Part shown: piece by piece, positions 17,063 through 25,826 of the stretch
How positions within the stretch are numbered: the stretch's first letter is position 1
Layout of the letters: the number at the start of each line of letters is the position of its first letter
Origin: Geothrix sp. 21YS21S-2
Lineage (GTDB): Bacteria; Acidobacteriota; Holophagae; Holophagales; Holophagaceae
Direction of reading: 5' to 3'
DNA length: 64,000 nucleotides
NCBI RefSeq assembly: GCF_030846775.1
Contig: NZ_CP132910.1
Location: 5,025,001 to 5,089,000, forward strand
Notes under the pieces: generated by a model
The model's input: the letters and a program-made list of their open reading frames with translations, nothing else
The model's database searches: none
What the model was told of the DNA's origin: nothing
Program-made: the position numbers and the translations under genes

Positions 17063-19168
17063 TTGAAACCGGTAATCCTGCTTTTGCTTCTTGGTCTTGG
17101 TGGCGGCCCTCTGCTTGAGGCCAAATGGCCGCCCATACCCCCCGAGGTCTGGGCCTTGAAGGCGGATCCGGAGGTTGCGGCCAAGGGGGCCGTGATCGTG
17201 GAGCGCAAGCTGGATTTCCAGCCGGGCTGGATCGACACGACGCTGCGGGTGCGGATCGTCGGCGCCGCGGGACTGGCGGCGGCGGAGCTGAGGGATGTGC
17301 CCGAGCTGCTGCTATCCATGGAAGCCCAGGTGACCTATCCCGACGGCAAGGTGAAGGCCGTGGGCAAGCGCAAGGACATGCTGTCGCGCAAGGAGGCGTC
17401 CGCGGAGGACGGTGAAACGCTGGAAGAGGTGCTGGTGCCCCCGGGCGTGACCACCGACTGCGTGGTGGACCTGGCCTGGCGCGAACAGACCGCCTACGGC
17501 CAGGCCGTGCAGATCCGCAAGCCTCTCGGCGGCATCGGCTATCTTCCCAGGCGCTGCGGCAATTTCTGGTGGTGGAGCCTGGGCTCGGCCTACCCCACCC
17601 GGACCGCCATCGTGCAGCGGTCCAATGAGTTCTTCTGGTCGCTCAGTTTCTCGACCCCGGGGGGCCATGAGATGGAGGAGGGCTCGACCTCCATGGGCGC
17701 CACCTTCACGTTCCGCAACGTGCCGGGTTATCCGCCCGCGCCCTTCGCCAACCGGTCGTTGCGTCCGGCGCCCCGGGTGGCGGTCAGCCGGCCCATTCCC
17801 AGCGTCTCCTACCTGCAGCACGATGTGCCCTCGGCCGAATACTGGGACAAGGTCACCGAACTGTACTACCAGGCCTGGTACCTGAAGTTCCTGGACAAGG
17901 GCGAGCCCTACCGGCGCTGGTCGGAGGCTTTGCGGGCGGGCCTCTCCGGCGGGCCCAGGGCCCGGGCCAAGGAGATCGCCGAGCGGCTCAACCGGCGTAC
18001 CGTGAACCTGGACCAGTTGAATTTCGGCGAGAAGGCGGGCTTCTTCGACCGCAACAACATGGACGAGGGCAAGCTGGCCCTGGGTTCGGCGCGGTTCTAC
18101 GATCCGATGAACGGGTCCATCACGGGCTCGGGTCCGGTGACCTCCACCCTGGCCGGGGCCGGCGACAGCAGCATCAAGTACTCCATGGACGACAACCGGG
18201 TTTCCACCCTGAACTACATGGCGAAGACCGGCTACGTGGACAACAAGGGCATCACCAGGCTGCTGTTCTGCCTGCTGGCCGACGAAAAGATCCCGGTCCA
18301 GGTGGGCATGGTCGCCGATCGCCGCGGGTGGATGGTGGATCCCGATCTGCGCACGCCCTTCCAGTTCACCCAGAACCTGCTGGGCGTGGCCGAGGCGGGC
18401 CAGCCGGTGCTTTGGCTGGATCCGACCAACCGCATGCTGCCTCCGGGCGAAGTCTCGCCCCACTTCCAGGACACCAAGGCCATGATCATCGACGCCACCA
18501 CCTGGAAGACCCGCATCGGCGAGATCAGCGCCATGCCGGCCGAGGCCAGCCGGCGCGCCTGGGTCATCCGGGTGGACGCCACCGGCAAGGAGGCCAAGGT
18601 CGACCTGGAGGCCCGGTTCACGGGCTCATCGGCGTTCCTGGCCCGGAACGTCCTGGGCCCCAAGGCCCCCGCCGAACGTGAAGCCTGGTTCAAGCAGGCC
18701 CTGGAGAAGGCGGGACTGGCCGTGGCCAAGGTGGCGGTGGCCGACGCCGTCGACGTGAGCAAGCCCCTGGCCTGCACCGCCGAGGGCACCGTGGCCCTGA
18801 ATCCGGGCGCCACCCTGACCTGCAGGCTGTTCCCGGGCCTGGCCTCCGACCTGCGTCTGCCCTCCGGCCTGGCCGAACCTCGCGAGGAGCCGGTGCTCCT
18901 GCCCTACCGAGGCATCCAGGAGGCCACCAGCACGCTCGTGGTCCCCAAGGGCTACCGCCTGGCGGAGCCGGTGGAGTCCTCCCAGGAGACGCTGTGGGGC
19001 TCGGTCCAGCTCGACGTCCGCCAGAACCCGTCCACGGGCGAGATCACCGCGCGGGTGAAGGTCACGACCCTCCAGAACCTGGGCCGCGACGGCACCGACC
19101 TCAAGAAGCACCTGGACCTGGTCCGCAGCGCCATCCAGGCGCAGGTGACCCTGGAAAAGGCGGCCTAG
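17063..19168 (+). CDS. Secreted DUF3857/transglutaminase-like protein
   Basis: A 701-residue exported protein. TTG 17063 is chosen because AGGAGG lies 7 bases upstream and it opens a signal peptide (MKPVILLLLLGLGGGPLLEA). An N-terminal beta domain (residues 20-230) resembles DUF3857, and the central region 395-480 ('SIKYSMDDNRVSTLNYMAKTG...LLFCLLADEKIPVQVGMVADRRG...WLDPTNRMLPPGEVSP') has the layout of a transglutaminase-like domain: Cys in the helix, the DPT motif after it. The second His of a Cys-His-Asp triad is not clear, so activity is uncertain. Its TAG stop overlaps that of the convergent regulator gene within one CTAG. Confidence 0.6.
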   Translation: MKPVILLLLLGLGGGPLLEAKWPPIPPEVWALKADPEVAAKGAVIVERKLDFQPGWIDTTLRVRIVGAAGLAAAELRDVPELLLSMEAQVTYPDGKVKAVGKRKDMLSRKEASAEDGETLEEVLVPPGVTTDCVVDLAWREQTAYGQAVQIRKPLGGIGYLPRRCGNFWWWSLGSAYPTRTAIVQRSNEFFWSLSFSTPGGHEMEEGSTSMGATFTFRNVPGYPPAPFANRSLRPAPRVAVSRPIPSVSYLQHDVPSAEYWDKVTELYYQAWYLKFLDKGEPYRRWSEALRAGLSGGPRARAKEIAERLNRRTVNLDQLNFGEKAGFFDRNNMDEGKLALGSARFYDPMNGSITGSGPVTSTLAGAGDSSIKYSMDDNRVSTLNYMAKTGYVDNKGITRLLFCLLADEKIPVQVGMVADRRGWMVDPDLRTPFQFTQNLLGVAEAGQPVLWLDPTNRMLPPGEVSPHFQDTKAMIIDATTWKTRIGEISAMPAEASRRAWVIRVDATGKEAKVDLEARFTGSSAFLARNVLGPKAPAEREAWFKQALEKAGLAVAKVAVADAVDVSKPLACTAEGTVALNPGATLTCRLFPGLASDLRLPSGLAEPREEPVLLPYRGIQEATSTLVVPKGYRLAEPVESSQETLWGSVQLDVRQNPSTGEITARVKVTTLQNLGRDGTDLKKHLDLVRSAIQAQVTLEKAA

Positions 19169-19950
19169 GCCACCGGCGCGGCCAGGATCTCCTTCACCCG
19201 GACGAAAAGATCGTCGACGGACACGGGCTTGCTGGCGATCCCGACACCCATGAAGCTCTCCAGGCGGCTTTCCATTTCCGCCCCCTGGTGGCTGGTCACC
19301 ACGAGCACCGGGGTGTCCTTGAGCGTCCCGGTGGCGCGGATGGCGCGCAGCAGGGCGTCTCCGTTGAAGGCGGGCATCTGGTAGTCCAGGAGGATCAGGT
19401 CGGGCCGGAGCTCCTCCAGGGCGCGCCGGGTGGCGAGGAGTTCCCTGGGGTCCACCTCCACGGGGCGGAAGCCGAACTTGCGCAGGCAGCTGGAATGGTA
19501 GGCCCGGGTCATGCGGCTGTCGTCCACCACCGCCACCACGCCCTGGCAGGCCAGGTCCCAGCCGTGGTTCAGCACGAGGGTCCCGTCAAGGAACCGCGCC
19601 ACGTCCTGGGCCAGGACGGCGGGGGAGACGGGTTTGGCGATGTAATGGATGTTGCCGCACTTCTGAAGGAACTGGCCCAGGTCCCGGTCGCCGTCGCTGG
19701 TGAGGACGACGATCCTCAGCTTGTCCAGGTGGGCGTCCTCCAGGCAGAAGCGCAGCAGGGTCAGGCCCGGGCAGAGGGGCATGACCAGGTCCGTGATGAG
19801 CAGGTCGGGCGGGTTCTCGTGCAGAGCCTTGAAGACTTCATAGAGGCAGCTGGGTTCCACGACCTCCACCTCGTGGCCCAGGGGCCGGAGGCTGTTGGCC
19901 ACGAAGAGGCGCGCCATCGGGTTGTCGTCCACCACCATGATCCTTGCCAT
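19165..19950 (-). CDS. Two-receiver (REC-REC) response regulator
   Basis: A 261-residue protein consisting of two complete receiver domains with no output domain. REC1 (about 3-120): 'MVVDDN', phosphorylatable Asp in 'LLITDLVMP', Lys in 'YIAKPV'. REC2 (about 138-258): 'VVDDSR', 'LILLDYQMP', 'IASKPV'. ATG 19950 follows GGAGG. Tandem receivers without output usually act as phosphate sinks or adaptors for a separate partner. No sensor gene adjoins it, so its kinase is elsewhere. Confidence 0.88.
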   Translation of the reverse strand: MARIMVVDDNPMARLFVANSLRPLGHEVEVVEPSCLYEVFKALHENPPDLLITDLVMPLCPGLTLLRFCLEDAHLDKLRIVVLTSDGDRDLGQFLQKCGNIHYIAKPVSPAVLAQDVARFLDGTLVLNHGWDLACQGVVAVVDDSRMTRAYHSSCLRKFGFRPVEVDPRELLATRRALEELRPDLILLDYQMPAFNGDALLRAIRATGTLKDTPVLVVTSHQGAEMESRLESFMGVGIASKPVSVDDLFVRVKEILAAPVA

Positions 19951-20124
19951 ACCAGGCACTCCTCCATCGCCCATACGCACGGGATGGATCGGGACCCCTG
20001 CGGGTCGCTGTCCATCGTCCACGGCCCATTCGCCGGCCAAGGCGCCCGCTCCTCCTCGCTTGCTAGGATTGGACTTGAAAAGGATAGCAGGATCCGGTCA
20101 GGGATGGTGGGCGTGGATCCCGGG

Positions 20125-21168
20125 CTATTCCCGTATCTGGATCCGCCTCAGGAAGGGGATGTCCTCCAGGAGCATGGCGGTGCCCCGCACCACGGCCGTC
20201 TCGGGGTTCTCGGCCCGGTAGCAGGGCAGGTGGGTCTCCTTGCTGAGGCGGATGTCCAGGCCCTGGATCTTGGAGCCGCCGCCGGTGAGGCAGATGCCGC
20301 GGTCCACCAGGTCGGCTGCCAGCTGGGGGGGCGTTTCGTGGAGGGCCTTGCGCACCAGGCCGACGATGGCGGCGATGGGTTCGGCCAGGGCCTCCATGAT
20401 TTCCGCTTCGGTCAGGGTGATGGTCCTGGGCAGGCCCTCGAACTGGTCCCGCCCCGCGATGGCCATGGTCCGGGCCGTCGTGGACGGGTAGGCCGAGCCG
20501 AGGCCCCATTTGACCTGCTCCGCCGCCGTGGCGGATATGAGTAGATTGTATTTTTCGAAGATGTAGCGGTTGATGGCATCGTCCATCTCGTCCCCGGCGA
20601 TGCCGATGGAATCCGAGAAGACCTTGCCGTTGAACGAGATGACCGCCACGTCCGTGGTGCCGCCGCCGATATCGACGATCATGCAGCCGCGCTTCTCGTT
20701 GATGGCGATCCCCGCCCCCATGGCGGCCACCATGGTCTGGTCCACCAGGAAGACTTCGCTGGCCTTGGCGTCGTAGCAGACCTGCTTCATGGCGCGCCGG
20801 GCGACCTGGTGGGCCATGGGGGGGATGCTCACCACGATCCGGGTCCGGGCCCAGGTGCGCCGGGGCCGGGCCTTCTGGATGAACGCGGCCAGCATCTTCT
20901 CGGCCGCGTCCACTTCGTAGATCATGCCGTCCTTCATGGGCCGGATGGTGTGCACCCCCTGGGGTGTCCGCCCGAGCAGCTGCTTGGCCTCGTCCCCCAC
21001 CGCCTCGACTTCGTGGGTGCGGGTGTTGAGGGCGACGATGGAGGGCTCGAAGATCACGATGCGCCCGGCCTGCCGGGTGTGGACGAGCACGGAGGCCGTC
21101 CCCAGGTCGATGGCGAGGTCCGAGGTGAACATGTATGACCAGAACTGCCTTGAAAACACATTGAACAA
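20125..21168 (-). CDS. mreB: Rod shape-determining protein MreB
   Basis: A 347-residue bacterial actin. TTG 21168 is chosen because GAGGAGG (21174-21180) is 5 bases upstream and gives the usual MreB start (MFNVFSRQFWSYMFTSDLAIDLGTA). The frame open to 21435 is a low-complexity artefact. Actin motifs: phosphate 1 'AIDLGTASVLV', connect/phosphate 2 'CMIVDIGGGTTDVAVIS', adenosine 'GICLTGGGSKIQG'. MreB guides lateral wall synthesis. It is unusual that mreC/mreD/rodA do not follow; it stands alone here. Confidence 0.92.
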   Translation of the reverse strand: MFNVFSRQFWSYMFTSDLAIDLGTASVLVHTRQAGRIVIFEPSIVALNTRTHEVEAVGDEAKQLLGRTPQGVHTIRPMKDGMIYEVDAAEKMLAAFIQKARPRRTWARTRIVVSIPPMAHQVARRAMKQVCYDAKASEVFLVDQTMVAAMGAGIAINEKRGCMIVDIGGGTTDVAVISFNGKVFSDSIGIAGDEMDDAINRYIFEKYNLLISATAAEQVKWGLGSAYPSTTARTMAIAGRDQFEGLPRTITLTEAEIMEALAEPIAAIVGLVRKALHETPPQLAADLVDRGICLTGGGSKIQGLDIRLSKETHLPCYRAENPETAVVRGTAMLLEDIPFLRRIQIRE

Positions 21169-21443
21169 ATGAACCTCCTCGGGTGCTGGTCGCCATGGGA
21201 TGGCCGGTTGATCCCCTGTCGCCCGTTGCGGGCCGCCCTGGTCCGGGCCAGAACCTTCGGGTTCATTGTAACCCGGGTCCATGGGGGGATTTGGGCCGCG
21301 GGGCGGTGGATGCCCCCAGGATTCGACTTCCAGGTCAATTGGAGGCTGAGATCCGGCCGATGGCGAAGACTGGAGCAGATGTGTGACCAAACTATTGCAA
21401 TTCGTTTTTTTGTTCACGCCGGCCCTCCGGCGCACACTGGGGC

Positions 21444-21845
21444 ATGGGCCGACCCGTCTCCGATCTCGACGAACTGCTTCGTTCCATGGACCCCGAACTC
21501 CATGAGGGCGTCTTCGTCTTCGTTTCCGTTCCGGGGCCCGTCCCGGACCTGGACGCCATCGCCACCTTCCGGGAGCGGGAAGGGCTCACCCTCATCGCGG
21601 AGGAGGGGCAGGCGCTCCGCGCGGGCCTGCCGATCCTGTTCCGCGCCGCCTGGATCACGCTCACCGTGACCTCCGACCTCCACGCCGTGGGGCTCACAGC
21701 GGCCGTGGCCACCGCCCTCGCCGCGGCCGGCATCAGCTGCAACGTGGTGGCCGGTGCCTGCCACGACCATCTTTTCGTTCCCGTGGACCGGGCCGGGGAG
21801 GCCCTGGCGGTCCTTCAGGCCCTGAGTCAGCCTTCCAGCGGATAG
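21444..21845 (+). CDS. ACT domain-containing protein (DUF2241/COG3602 type)
   Basis: A 133-residue cytoplasmic protein. The family pattern is clear: 'LLRSMDPELHEGVFVF', 'FREREGLTLI', 'LTVTSDLHAVGLTAAV', 'GISCNVVAGACHDHLFVP'. The 'HDHLFVP' and 'CNVVAG' segments are diagnostic. Role is unknown but ACT domains usually bind small molecules such as amino acids. Its end overlaps the convergent MFS gene by 19 bases. Confidence 0.85.
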   Translation: MGRPVSDLDELLRSMDPELHEGVFVFVSVPGPVPDLDAIATFREREGLTLIAEEGQALRAGLPILFRAAWITLTVTSDLHAVGLTAAVATALAAAGISCNVVAGACHDHLFVPVDRAGEALAVLQALSQPSSG

Positions 21846-23041
21846 GCCTCCCCCCGTCCCCCCCTGCGCACATCCCAGAACACCCGCGTGATCCAGATCG
21901 TGAGCAGCTGCACCAGGATCACCAGCCCCACGCACGCCGGCCATCCGCCGAACCTCCACAGGAACCCCGGCAGCTCCGCCCCGGCGCTTCCGCCGATGTA
22001 GTAGCAGGTGACGTAGAGGCCCACGGCCAGGGCCTTGTTGCTGCCGGCGGTCATGCCGATGAAGCTCGTGCTGCAGGCCTGGGCCACGAAGACGCCGGAG
22101 CAGCAAAGCGCCAGGCCCGCGATGACCACCCAGAGGCTGGGCACGAGGGTCAGGACCATTCCAGCGGCGCCCGTGCCCATGGCCAGGGCCAGGGCGGCCC
22201 GCTGGCCGTAGCGGTCGATGATGTGGCCGCAGGGGGGGGTGACGGCGGCGCCGAAGAGGTAGGTGCAGAACAGGAGGCTGATGCCCAGGGGGCCCAGGTG
22301 GAAGGGGGGGCCGGCCAGGTGGAAGGTCACGTACGTGAAGGTGGCCACCAGCGTGAACAGCACGCCGAAGCCCACGGCGAAGGTGGCCACGAGACGGGGA
22401 TTGGCGAAGTGCGCGGCGGCGCCGGCGGCCAGGGACTGGCCCCGGGCGCGGCCGGCGAAGCGGCTCTCCCTGGGAAGCCAGGCCTGCAGCACCAGGGCGG
22501 AGGCGCCCACCATGGCGCCGGTCGCCACGAAGGCCCACTGCCAGTGCCAGTGGGAGACGATGATCCCGGAGACGATGCGGCTCGTGAAACCGCCGATGAC
22601 GGTGCCGGTGACGTAGATGGACAGGGCCCGGCCCACGGCGCCGCCGGCCCATTCCTCCTGCACGTAGGCCACGGTCACGGCGAAGACGCCGGGGGTGAAC
22701 AGGCCCTGGAAGAACCGCCAGAGGATGAGCGACCCCAGCCCGGTGGAGGTGGCGGACAGGAGGGTCGCCAGGGTCAGCAGACCCGCGGAGCCGACGATGA
22801 CCCGCTTGCGCCCGAGGCGGTCCGCCACGGAGCCGATGAGGGGGGCGGCGATGGCCACGCCCAGGGTGGAGGCGGTGAGCGTGAGGCTCACCGTGGCCTT
22901 GCTGGCCTTGAAGAGGTGCTCGAACATGGGCAGGAGCGGCTGGGTCACGTAGAGCCCGAGGAACGCGCTGAAGCCCGCGAAGGCCACCGCCAGGGTCCGC
23001 CGGCGTTCCGCGGCCCCGGCGGAAGGGTCTGCTGATTCCAT
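21827..23041 (-). CDS. MFS transporter (YnfM/CynX-like)
   Basis: A 404-residue major facilitator with twelve predicted membrane segments. The first-loop motif 'GSVADRLGRKRVIVGS' is present near residue 71-86 and the second-half equivalent 'GHIIDRYGQRAALALA' near 285-300. The N-terminal pattern 'LGLYVTQPLLPMFEHLF' recalls the YnfM group of arabinose/drug-type exporters. ATG 23041 has GGAG upstream; upstream starts (23056, 23140) are less supported. Substrate not readable. Confidence 0.85.
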   Translation of the reverse strand: MESADPSAGAAERRRTLAVAFAGFSAFLGLYVTQPLLPMFEHLFKASKATVSLTLTASTLGVAIAAPLIGSVADRLGRKRVIVGSAGLLTLATLLSATSTGLGSLILWRFFQGLFTPGVFAVTVAYVQEEWAGGAVGRALSIYVTGTVIGGFTSRIVSGIIVSHWHWQWAFVATGAMVGASALVLQAWLPRESRFAGRARGQSLAAGAAAHFANPRLVATFAVGFGVLFTLVATFTYVTFHLAGPPFHLGPLGISLLFCTYLFGAAVTPPCGHIIDRYGQRAALALAMGTGAAGMVLTLVPSLWVVIAGLALCCSGVFVAQACSTSFIGMTAGSNKALAVGLYVTCYYIGGSAGAELPGFLWRFGGWPACVGLVILVQLLTIWITRVFWDVRRGGRGEAYPLEG

Positions 23042-23154
23042 CACCTGCATCTCCATATGCTTACAGCTTACGGTAAAGCTGGGCCTTGGCGTCCGCCTCC
23101 AAGGGGTCCATTCTTTCCTCCTCGGCCAAAGGTTACCCATCTGAGGAGTCCCCC

Positions 23155-23394
23155 ATGCCCGAACCCACCATCGCCCGGAAGGCCCCCATCAAGGTCGCCG
23201 TGGAGGCCGGCAAGACCTACCACTGGTGCGCCTGCGGAAACAGCCGGACCCAGCCCATGTGCGACGGGTCCCATCGGGGCACCGGCTTCACGCCCGTGGC
23301 CTACACGGCCGACGTCACGGGCGACAAGTGGTTCTGCGCCTGCAAGCACAGCGGCACCAAGCCGCTTTGCGACGGCACCCACAAGAACCTCTAG
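23155..23394 (+). CDS. CDGSH iron-sulfur domain protein (tandem)
   Basis: A 79-residue soluble protein with two CDGSH-type 2Fe-2S sites: 'CACGNSRTQPMCDGSH' (residues 24-39) and 'CACKHSGTKPLCDGTH' (62-77). Each has the C-x-C-x2-S-x3-P-x-C-D-G-(S/T)-H pattern that holds a labile redox cluster by three Cys and one His. GAGGAG precedes ATG 23155; the longer frame to 23086 is not needed. The pirin gene starts 10 bases after its stop, so the two form one unit, probably for oxidative-stress or Fe-S handling. Confidence 0.92.
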   Translation: MPEPTIARKAPIKVAVEAGKTYHWCACGNSRTQPMCDGSHRGTGFTPVAYTADVTGDKWFCACKHSGTKPLCDGTHKNL

Positions 23395-23403
23395 GAGGCT
23401 GCC

Positions 23404-24270
23404 ATGGCCAACCGGACTGTCTCCGCCCTGGTCCCCGGCCAGCCCACGGAGGACGGCAACCGCGTCCCCCTGACAAGGCTGGTGCCGGGCCGCGGGCAGC
23501 GCGGGGCCGACGCCTTCCGCGCCCTGGATCCCTTCCTCCTCATGGACCACTTCGGGCCCATGGTGCTGGCCCCGGGCACGGACGCGGGGTTCCCGCCCCA
23601 TCCCCACAAGGGCTTCCAGACCCTCACCTACCTCATCCAGGGCGCCTTCCGGCACCGGGACAGCACGGGCGGATCGGGCCTCCTGCGGCCCGGGGGCGCC
23701 CAGCTCATGAACGCCGGGTCGGGCATCGTGCACGAGGAGATGCCGGTGCCCGAGCACCTGGAGACCGGCGGGCCCATCGAAGGGGTGCAGCTCTGGATCA
23801 ACCTGGCCAAGGCCCACAAGGGGTCGGCCCCGGGCTACACGGACCTGCAGCCCGAAAGCATGCCCTGGGTGGCGATTCCCGGCGGCCGCATCCGCGTTCT
23901 TGCGGGGGAATGGGCCGGCGTCACCGGTCCGGCCGTCACCCCGGCCCGCATCGCCTACGCCCATCTGGAACTGGAGGCCGGCGCCCGGTTCGAGCAGCCG
24001 GTGGCGGCGGGCTGGACGGCGGCCGTCGTGCCCCTGAAGGGCTCCGTGACCATCGAAGGCCGGGAGGTGCCCGCGGATTCCGTGGCGCTGCTGGGGGAGG
24101 GGGACACGCTCGCCGTGGCCGCCGCCGGGCCCGTCAGCCTCATGTTGCTGGCCGGGGAGCCCATCCGGGAACCCATCGCCAACTACGGGCCGTTCGTGAT
24201 GAACACGCAGGAGGAGATCCAGCAGGCGTTCGAGGATTTCCAGGCAGGCCGGATGGGAAGGCTTGCGTAA
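23404..24270 (+). CDS. Pirin family protein
   Basis: A 288-residue bicupin. The N-terminal cupin carries the iron site: 'HPHKGFQT' and 'GSGIVHEEMP' with intervening His and Glu, the usual pirin metal ligands. Pirins act as quercetinase-like dioxygenases or redox regulators. The C-terminal cupin (about 190-285) has no obvious metal site, as is usual. Co-transcribed with the CDGSH gene 10 bases upstream. Its exact substrate is unknown. Confidence 0.92.
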   Translation: MANRTVSALVPGQPTEDGNRVPLTRLVPGRGQRGADAFRALDPFLLMDHFGPMVLAPGTDAGFPPHPHKGFQTLTYLIQGAFRHRDSTGGSGLLRPGGAQLMNAGSGIVHEEMPVPEHLETGGPIEGVQLWINLAKAHKGSAPGYTDLQPESMPWVAIPGGRIRVLAGEWAGVTGPAVTPARIAYAHLELEAGARFEQPVAAGWTAAVVPLKGSVTIEGREVPADSVALLGEGDTLAVAAAGPVSLMLLAGEPIREPIANYGPFVMNTQEEIQQAFEDFQAGRMGRLA

Positions 24271-24291
24271 GGGGGAGTACGAATTCCAGGA

Positions 24292-24405
24292 TCAACGCCT
24301 TGTGTTGATCAGGCGCTTGATTCCTCCATCCTTGAGCGGCCAGTTCCGGACGTTGAGCAGGAGGCCGACTCCAAAATTCGAGAAATGGCGGTAGCCGAGG
24401 AAAGC
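24292..24405 (-). pseudogene. C-terminal remnant of a GxxExxY-family gene
   Basis: A minus-strand frame flanked by stops encodes 'GYRHFSNFGVGLLLNVRN' and then 'WPLKDGGIKRLI', the end of a GxxExxY protein, where the family usually has '...GLLLNF...LKDGIKR.I'. Only about 36 residues remain and no start or N-terminal region is present. The gene is clearly decayed. Confidence 0.7.
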
Positions 24406-24414
24406 TTAATAGAA

Positions 24415-24825
24415 TTAATCGAAAATGGTCCCGCCCGCGGCCACGGCGGATTGCAGGTGGTGGAGCCACTTCCGGTCGTGGAGCTGCCTCCGGTGGAAGA
24501 GGCGGTAGCGCCACACGGCCATGCCCAGGCTCAGGACGCAGAGCGCCAGGAGCACGCCGTGGGGGAGGTGGTCCTCCGGCAGCTTCCAGGACAGGAGGGC
24601 GGCGGCAACGGCCGTCAAGGCGGCCAGGAGGAGGTCCAGGAGGGACCGGGTGCGCATGGGGCGCAAGTCGTTCCTGTCGATGGCTTTGGCGAGGTCCTGG
24701 AGGAAGTCCTCCTGTTCCTCTCGGCTGAGGACGCCCCGGGCCCGTTCGGCTTCCAGCTTCCTCAGGCCCTGGGTGAGTTCGCCGGCGTAGTCGTCCACCC
24801 GGGATACCCGCACGTGCAACATCAT
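24415..24825 (-). CDS. Small membrane protein of unknown function
   Basis: A 136-residue protein with a hydrophilic N-terminal helix (residues 12-58, acidic/basic mix) followed by two membrane segments (about 61-79 and 90-106) and a basic C-terminus. GGGAGG precedes ATG 24825. The upstream frame to 25248 is an artefact. No family is recognised; the pattern suggests a membrane-associated regulator or stress protein. Confidence 0.65.
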   Translation of the reverse strand: MMLHVRVSRVDDYAGELTQGLRKLEAERARGVLSREEQEDFLQDLAKAIDRNDLRPMRTRSLLDLLLAALTAVAAALLSWKLPEDHLPHGVLLALCVLSLGMAVWRYRLFHRRQLHDRKWLHHLQSAVAAGGTIFD

Positions 24826-24956
24826 GACCGCCTCCCTGGGGAGGGCGCGGGGAGCCGGAGATGGTTGGGGGGATGTCCTGCTGGCTGCCCGGACGCCTTC
24901 CCTCACTTCCCAGGATAGACCTGTGGCGGGCCACCGTAAGGGAACTTGGTCACAGG

Positions 24957-25826
24957 TCAGCCCTTGTTTTCCAGATTGCGCACCAGCACCAGGGCCTCCC
25001 CGTCGCAGACCACGCGGCCGCCGGGGGCCGTCACGCGGGTGGACAGGTTCACCAGCTCCTTTTCCGCACGCAGCCGGGTGATGGTGACCGTGGCGGTGAG
25101 GGGCTCGCCGGGGTAGGCGGGGGCGGGGTAGCGCAGGGACTGCTTCATCCAGCCGGTTCCGCGGCCCGGGAGCCGCGTGCCCAGCAGGTCGGAGAACATG
25201 CCGCCCAGGAGGGGGCCGGGGATGACGCGGCCTTCGAAGCCGCGGCACCGGGCGTAGGCGTCGTCCCGGAAGAGGGGGTTGCGGTCCCCGGTGAGGTCGC
25301 CGTACTCGGCCAGGTCGGCCTCGGTGAAGGTGCGCGTGTCGTGCACGGAATCGCCGAGGGTCAGGCCATAGAAGGCGCGGTCACCGGGTTCGGCGGAGGG
25401 GGAGGCCAGGTCCGGGCTGGGCACCGGCACGTCCAGGGGCACCACCCGGGTGCGGCCGATGGCGGAGGGCACGGGGGCGCCGTCGGGGCCGGGCTTGGTG
25501 ACGAGGGTGGCGATGTCGAGGATGCCGTCCGCCTCGCCTTCCACCGAGAGGCTCACGGTGATGGGCTCCATGGTGTGGGTGCCGTTGGGGAACATCAGGG
25601 TCTGCTCGAGCTGCACGGCCCCGGGGCCGGGGATGAGCTCGCCCAGGGCCTTGGCGATGCAGCCGTAGAGCATCATGCCGTGGGCCACGGTGGCGCCGAA
25701 GTGGCTGGTGGCGGCAAAGGCCGGGTCCACGTGGATGGGGTTGTCGTCGCGGCTGAGCCGCGCGAAGCGGTCGAAGTCCTCCTGGATGAGGACCCGCTTG
25801 TAGGATGCAGAAAGTCCGATGGTCAT
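24957..25826 (-). CDS. Tandem MaoC-type enoyl-CoA hydratase
   Basis: A 289-residue protein with two hot-dog domains. Domain 1 (10-135) has the MaoC dehydratase signature 'DDNPIHVDP' (residues 27-35, Asp and His catalytic). Domain 2 (155-285) has 'GDRNPLFRD', where the His is replaced by Phe, so only the first site is likely active. Such enzymes hydrate trans-2-enoyl-CoA to the (R)-3-hydroxy form. Its ATG overlaps the stop of the upstream ligase gene (ATGA 25823-25826). It is the last gene of the catabolic operon. Confidence 0.85.
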   Translation of the reverse strand: MTIGLSASYKRVLIQEDFDRFARLSRDDNPIHVDPAFAATSHFGATVAHGMMLYGCIAKALGELIPGPGAVQLEQTLMFPNGTHTMEPITVSLSVEGEADGILDIATLVTKPGPDGAPVPSAIGRTRVVPLDVPVPSPDLASPSAEPGDRAFYGLTLGDSVHDTRTFTEADLAEYGDLTGDRNPLFRDDAYARCRGFEGRVIPGPLLGGMFSDLLGTRLPGRGTGWMKQSLRYPAPAYPGEPLTATVTITRLRAEKELVNLSTRVTAPGGRVVCDGEALVLVRNLENKG

